A program made the position numbers and the translations under genes. A stretch of 64,000 nucleotides of DNA from Craspedostauros australis (lineage: Eukaryota; Bacillariophyta; Bacillariophyceae; Mastogloiales; Achnanthaceae): contig JAMXDE010000009.1 in NCBI GenBank assembly GCA_026770025.1, forward strand, positions 1,835,001 through 1,899,000, written 5' to 3'. Positions 61,725 through 64,000 of the stretch are shown here, piece after piece; within the stretch, counting starts at the first letter, position 1, and each line of letters starts with the position of its first letter. The notes below the pieces were generated by a model. It searched no databases. It was not told the DNA's origin and saw only the letters and a list, made by a program, of their open reading frames with translations.

Positions 61725-63319
61725 ATGGCGATCCTCAACTCCTCCGGACGCAAAGGGTCTGCTGGTTCAGGGCATCAATCCTTCCATGGCCGTGGTGGCT
61801 ACGGTAGGCACGGACGAGGACGCGGAAGACATCAAAGCAACCGCTCCCACTCGCAGCCATATCCGCAGTCGCACCGGCAACCGCAACCTCATTCGTACTC
61901 GTATTCGCACGTGAGGACGTGAGGAAGGGAGATCCAAACGAACCGAAAGAGCAAGGTGAAGATCAACAGCAAGGCCAAGCTCCCATTCAACCAGGAGCAC
62001 CAACTGAATCAAACGTACGAGTAGTCGTATCGAGCAGCCACCAATCCAACTCGACCAACCACCGCCAATGGGTCCGACCGAGGGATAACTCATCCGCGAC
62101 GTAGGTTGTTGAAACAGAAACGAACTTGCAGCAAGCTTCGCTACATGCTAGCAGAAGCAACAACAATAACAGCAACAACAGCGCGACGGAGAAATCAGCA
62201 GCGTCATTCGTATCAGCAACATGCGCGAGACAGGATGCCAATGACCAGCACAACCTTGCGAAAACAGAGAAGAAGCCTCTACCATCTCTGCAGCGCGTTG
62301 GTCACAGCAAGCTGGTCCTCAACAAAGCGCGCCAAAAGGATCAAGCGAAACGCACCGACGGCCACAGCAGTGGTCACAACAATCACCTCCACAAAGTCCA
62401 TGATCATCAGATTGCAGCAAGCGCACCCGTTAAAGCAAAGCACCGTTGTAAAATCTCATCACACCAGCACGCATATGAAGGCCGGAAACGACCTCGCCCC
62501 TCACATGCTCAACCGTTCAGACACCAAGGCGCCAAACGCATTGCGATCATCGCTCAGGAACCATCACATGCAAAGCAGGACACAATCAAGACGTCAGCAC
62601 AAGGTAACCAAAACACAACATCGGAGGACCACACTGACAACGACAGCAACAGCAACAACAGCAGCAGCGACGATAATGGGAAGCAAACATCAACAAGTCA
62701 ATGTACTGAAGACTCAAGCAAGGCCGTCACGAAACTGACCAAATTTGCATACAAAGCAACGCACCATGTGACTCAGACGGCATGGCATCAGGTCTGGACG
62801 TCCAAATCCAAGAATGAACCACGGTCCAACATCCAGACCGACCGTCCCCGTTCGATGGGGCTGTCACGCGTCCGTCCCAACGACTCCAAAACGCCCATCT
62901 GCACGCTCTTTCTCAAGAGCATGGAATGCACAAACCCGCACTGCCGCAAGCGACACGATATACCGAAGGAGCATGTCATGCCGGTGTGCTCATTCTTCCA
63001 ATCCAGAGGCCAATGCCTCAAGGGACCTGACTGTCTATTCCGCCACGTCAAGATCAGCCAAGATGCGCCCGTTTGGCCTACATTCGCTTCTCTCGGATAT
63101 TGCCAGGATATGGAATGCCCCATGAAGCACATCCGATCAGCTCCAGGCAAGCAACACACAAAGGTACGTACCAATGCGCCAGTCACCAAATACAACCACG
63201 GCAGACCCGTGAGCTTGACATTTCGAAAGGGAGGCAAACGTGGCTCGAACGGTGCGTTTCACATTGGCGATAACAAGGGGGGCGCGAATCGGACATATCG
63301 CAGACCTTCCACCAAATGA
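61725..63319 (+). CDS. CCCH zinc-finger protein, ZC3H3-like
   Basis: Proposed exon 1 is 61725-61910 and exon 2 is 62105-63319. The 194 bp intron (GTGAGG...CGTAG) is in phase 0, giving 466 residues. Exon 1 encodes MAILNSSGRKGS and a Gly/Arg/His-rich RG-type segment (GRHGRGRGRHQSN), suited to RNA binding. The middle is Ser/Asn/Lys/His-rich. The C-terminus has three CCCH units in a row: C-x8-C-x4-C-x3-H (CTLFLKSMEC...), C-x8-C-x5-C-x3-H (CSFFQSRGQC...), and a third where the first Cys is Trp (WPTFASLGYC...). The spacing and joining sequence (MPVCSFF, then FRHVKIS) resemble ZC3H3, a nuclear mRNA 3'-end and export factor. The finger part is firm. The first exon and splice are inferred from frame and motif only. 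Confidence 0.7.
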
Positions 63320-64000
63320 TGTGGCATGCTCCGAGATGAGATGATACAAGAGGAGATGAATGGTGAGTGGAAATTTGGCGCATTTCATGCAGATGGAGTG
63401 GTGACGAGGCTTGATCCCAGATCAAGGAGGATAGGTCGGCGACAGAACAAGCATGGTAAGAGATTGCTGCCGTTGCTGGAACTATTGCTGATGTTTCATG
63501 CTCATGTTCGTGTGCAATTGGAATTGGAAATCGGTGGTGACATGCTGATCATGCGTCGCATTTGGTGCTTACCCGAACTTTCGAGCATTGTACCTGCCAG
63601 GTCATTCTATAGCTTGTACCATGATGACAGGTCCGCTCTCATCGTGGCTCTCCTTTCCGCAACTCTACTGTGTGCCAGTTGCTTGCTTGATGGAGGATGA
63701 TATGAGCAAGATGTCGAGTGACGAGTGATCACATTATACTTCACTATGCTCTTGCCCTCCAGAGCGAGAGAGAGAGAGAGAGAGGGCGTGTGTGTGTGTG
63801 TGTCCGCGAACTGCGTTTGGAGGATGAAGAAACCAGACATATGATAGCTTCGACATGATCCACGATGCCACATGCAAGGTAAACAAGACCAGCCTAATAG
63901 CCCAACAAGCATCAAAGAACAAGCACTTCCCAATACTCACAAGACGCGAGATAGAGGGACAGGTCGACGACCCAACATCCATCCCACCGTATGGAACCTA
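63320..64000. other. 3' flank with GA and GT microsatellites
   Basis: (AG)n at about 63766-63784 and (GT)n at about 63787-63803. No supported gene. The end of the window may cut a neighbouring gene that I cannot see. Confidence 0.5.

Noticed and set aside
1-64000. tRNA, rRNA and CRISPR arrays
   Set aside because: I looked for T-loop-like GGTTCGA patterns with pairing arms, rRNA blocks and regularly spaced direct repeats. The only regular arrays are simple tandem repeats.

Overview
The window is nuclear DNA of a photosynthetic stramenopile, most probably a pennate diatom. Three things in the sequence point there. The stearoyl-ACP desaturase at 25.2-27.0 kb carries a two-part presequence with an S-C-A-F-Q junction of the kind used for red-lineage secondary plastids. 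Two host proteins are diatom-typical: a protein with two DUF6824-like modules, and a secreted protein with a Ser/Met/Pro/Glu-rich linker. The long terminal repeat (LTR) elements are Ty1/copia elements with the coding order found in diatom CoDi elements. Genes are intron-poor. The few introns are 190-490 bp with GT-AG borders, and TGA is used as a normal stop in several host genes.

Layout. 0-1.5 kb: a type II membrane protein that looks like a fucosyltransferase-type glycosyltransferase. 2.7-21.5 kb: a nest of retrotransposons. It holds fragments of old LTRs, a plus-strand copia element (A) cut off inside its reverse transcriptase, a full-length minus-strand copia element (B) with two 805 bp LTRs and one in-frame TGA, then a third LTR (C) that itself holds a solo LTR of B and is followed by a decayed, unrecognised coding region. 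22.5-50.4 kb: a host gene block. In order it holds a TTL-like ATP-grasp protein (-), plastid stearoyl-ACP desaturase (-), a small one-TM protein (-), a seven-repeat RCC1 protein (+), the splicing factor SNW1/SKIP (-), DNA topoisomerase II (-), the DUF6824 protein (+), an ankyrin protein (+), the U4/U6 snRNP protein PRP4 (-), and an alpha-carbonic-anhydrase-like protein that lacks two of three zinc ligands (+). 50.9-56.9 kb: a DNA transposon bounded by about 160 bp terminal inverted repeats (TIRs). It encodes an 1192-residue transposase-like protein of a family I cannot name. 58.4-59.6 kb: a secreted cysteine-repeat protein. 60.2-60.7 kb: a relic related to the 21.4 kb repeat. 61.7-63.3 kb: a ZC3H3-like CCCH zinc-finger protein with one intron.

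The host genes are independent eukaryotic units, not operons. Several act in nuclear RNA processing (SNW1, PRP4, the CCCH protein), but their spacing gives no reason to think they are co-regulated. Divergent gene pairs (TOP2/DUF6824 and PRP4/carbonic-anhydrase-like) share upstream regions of about 1.3 kb and 0.7 kb.

The strongest new signal is the TIR element at 50,943-56,942. Its paired outer and inner TIR blocks lie at equal distances (about 132 bp) from the two ends and enclose a DDE-like protein.
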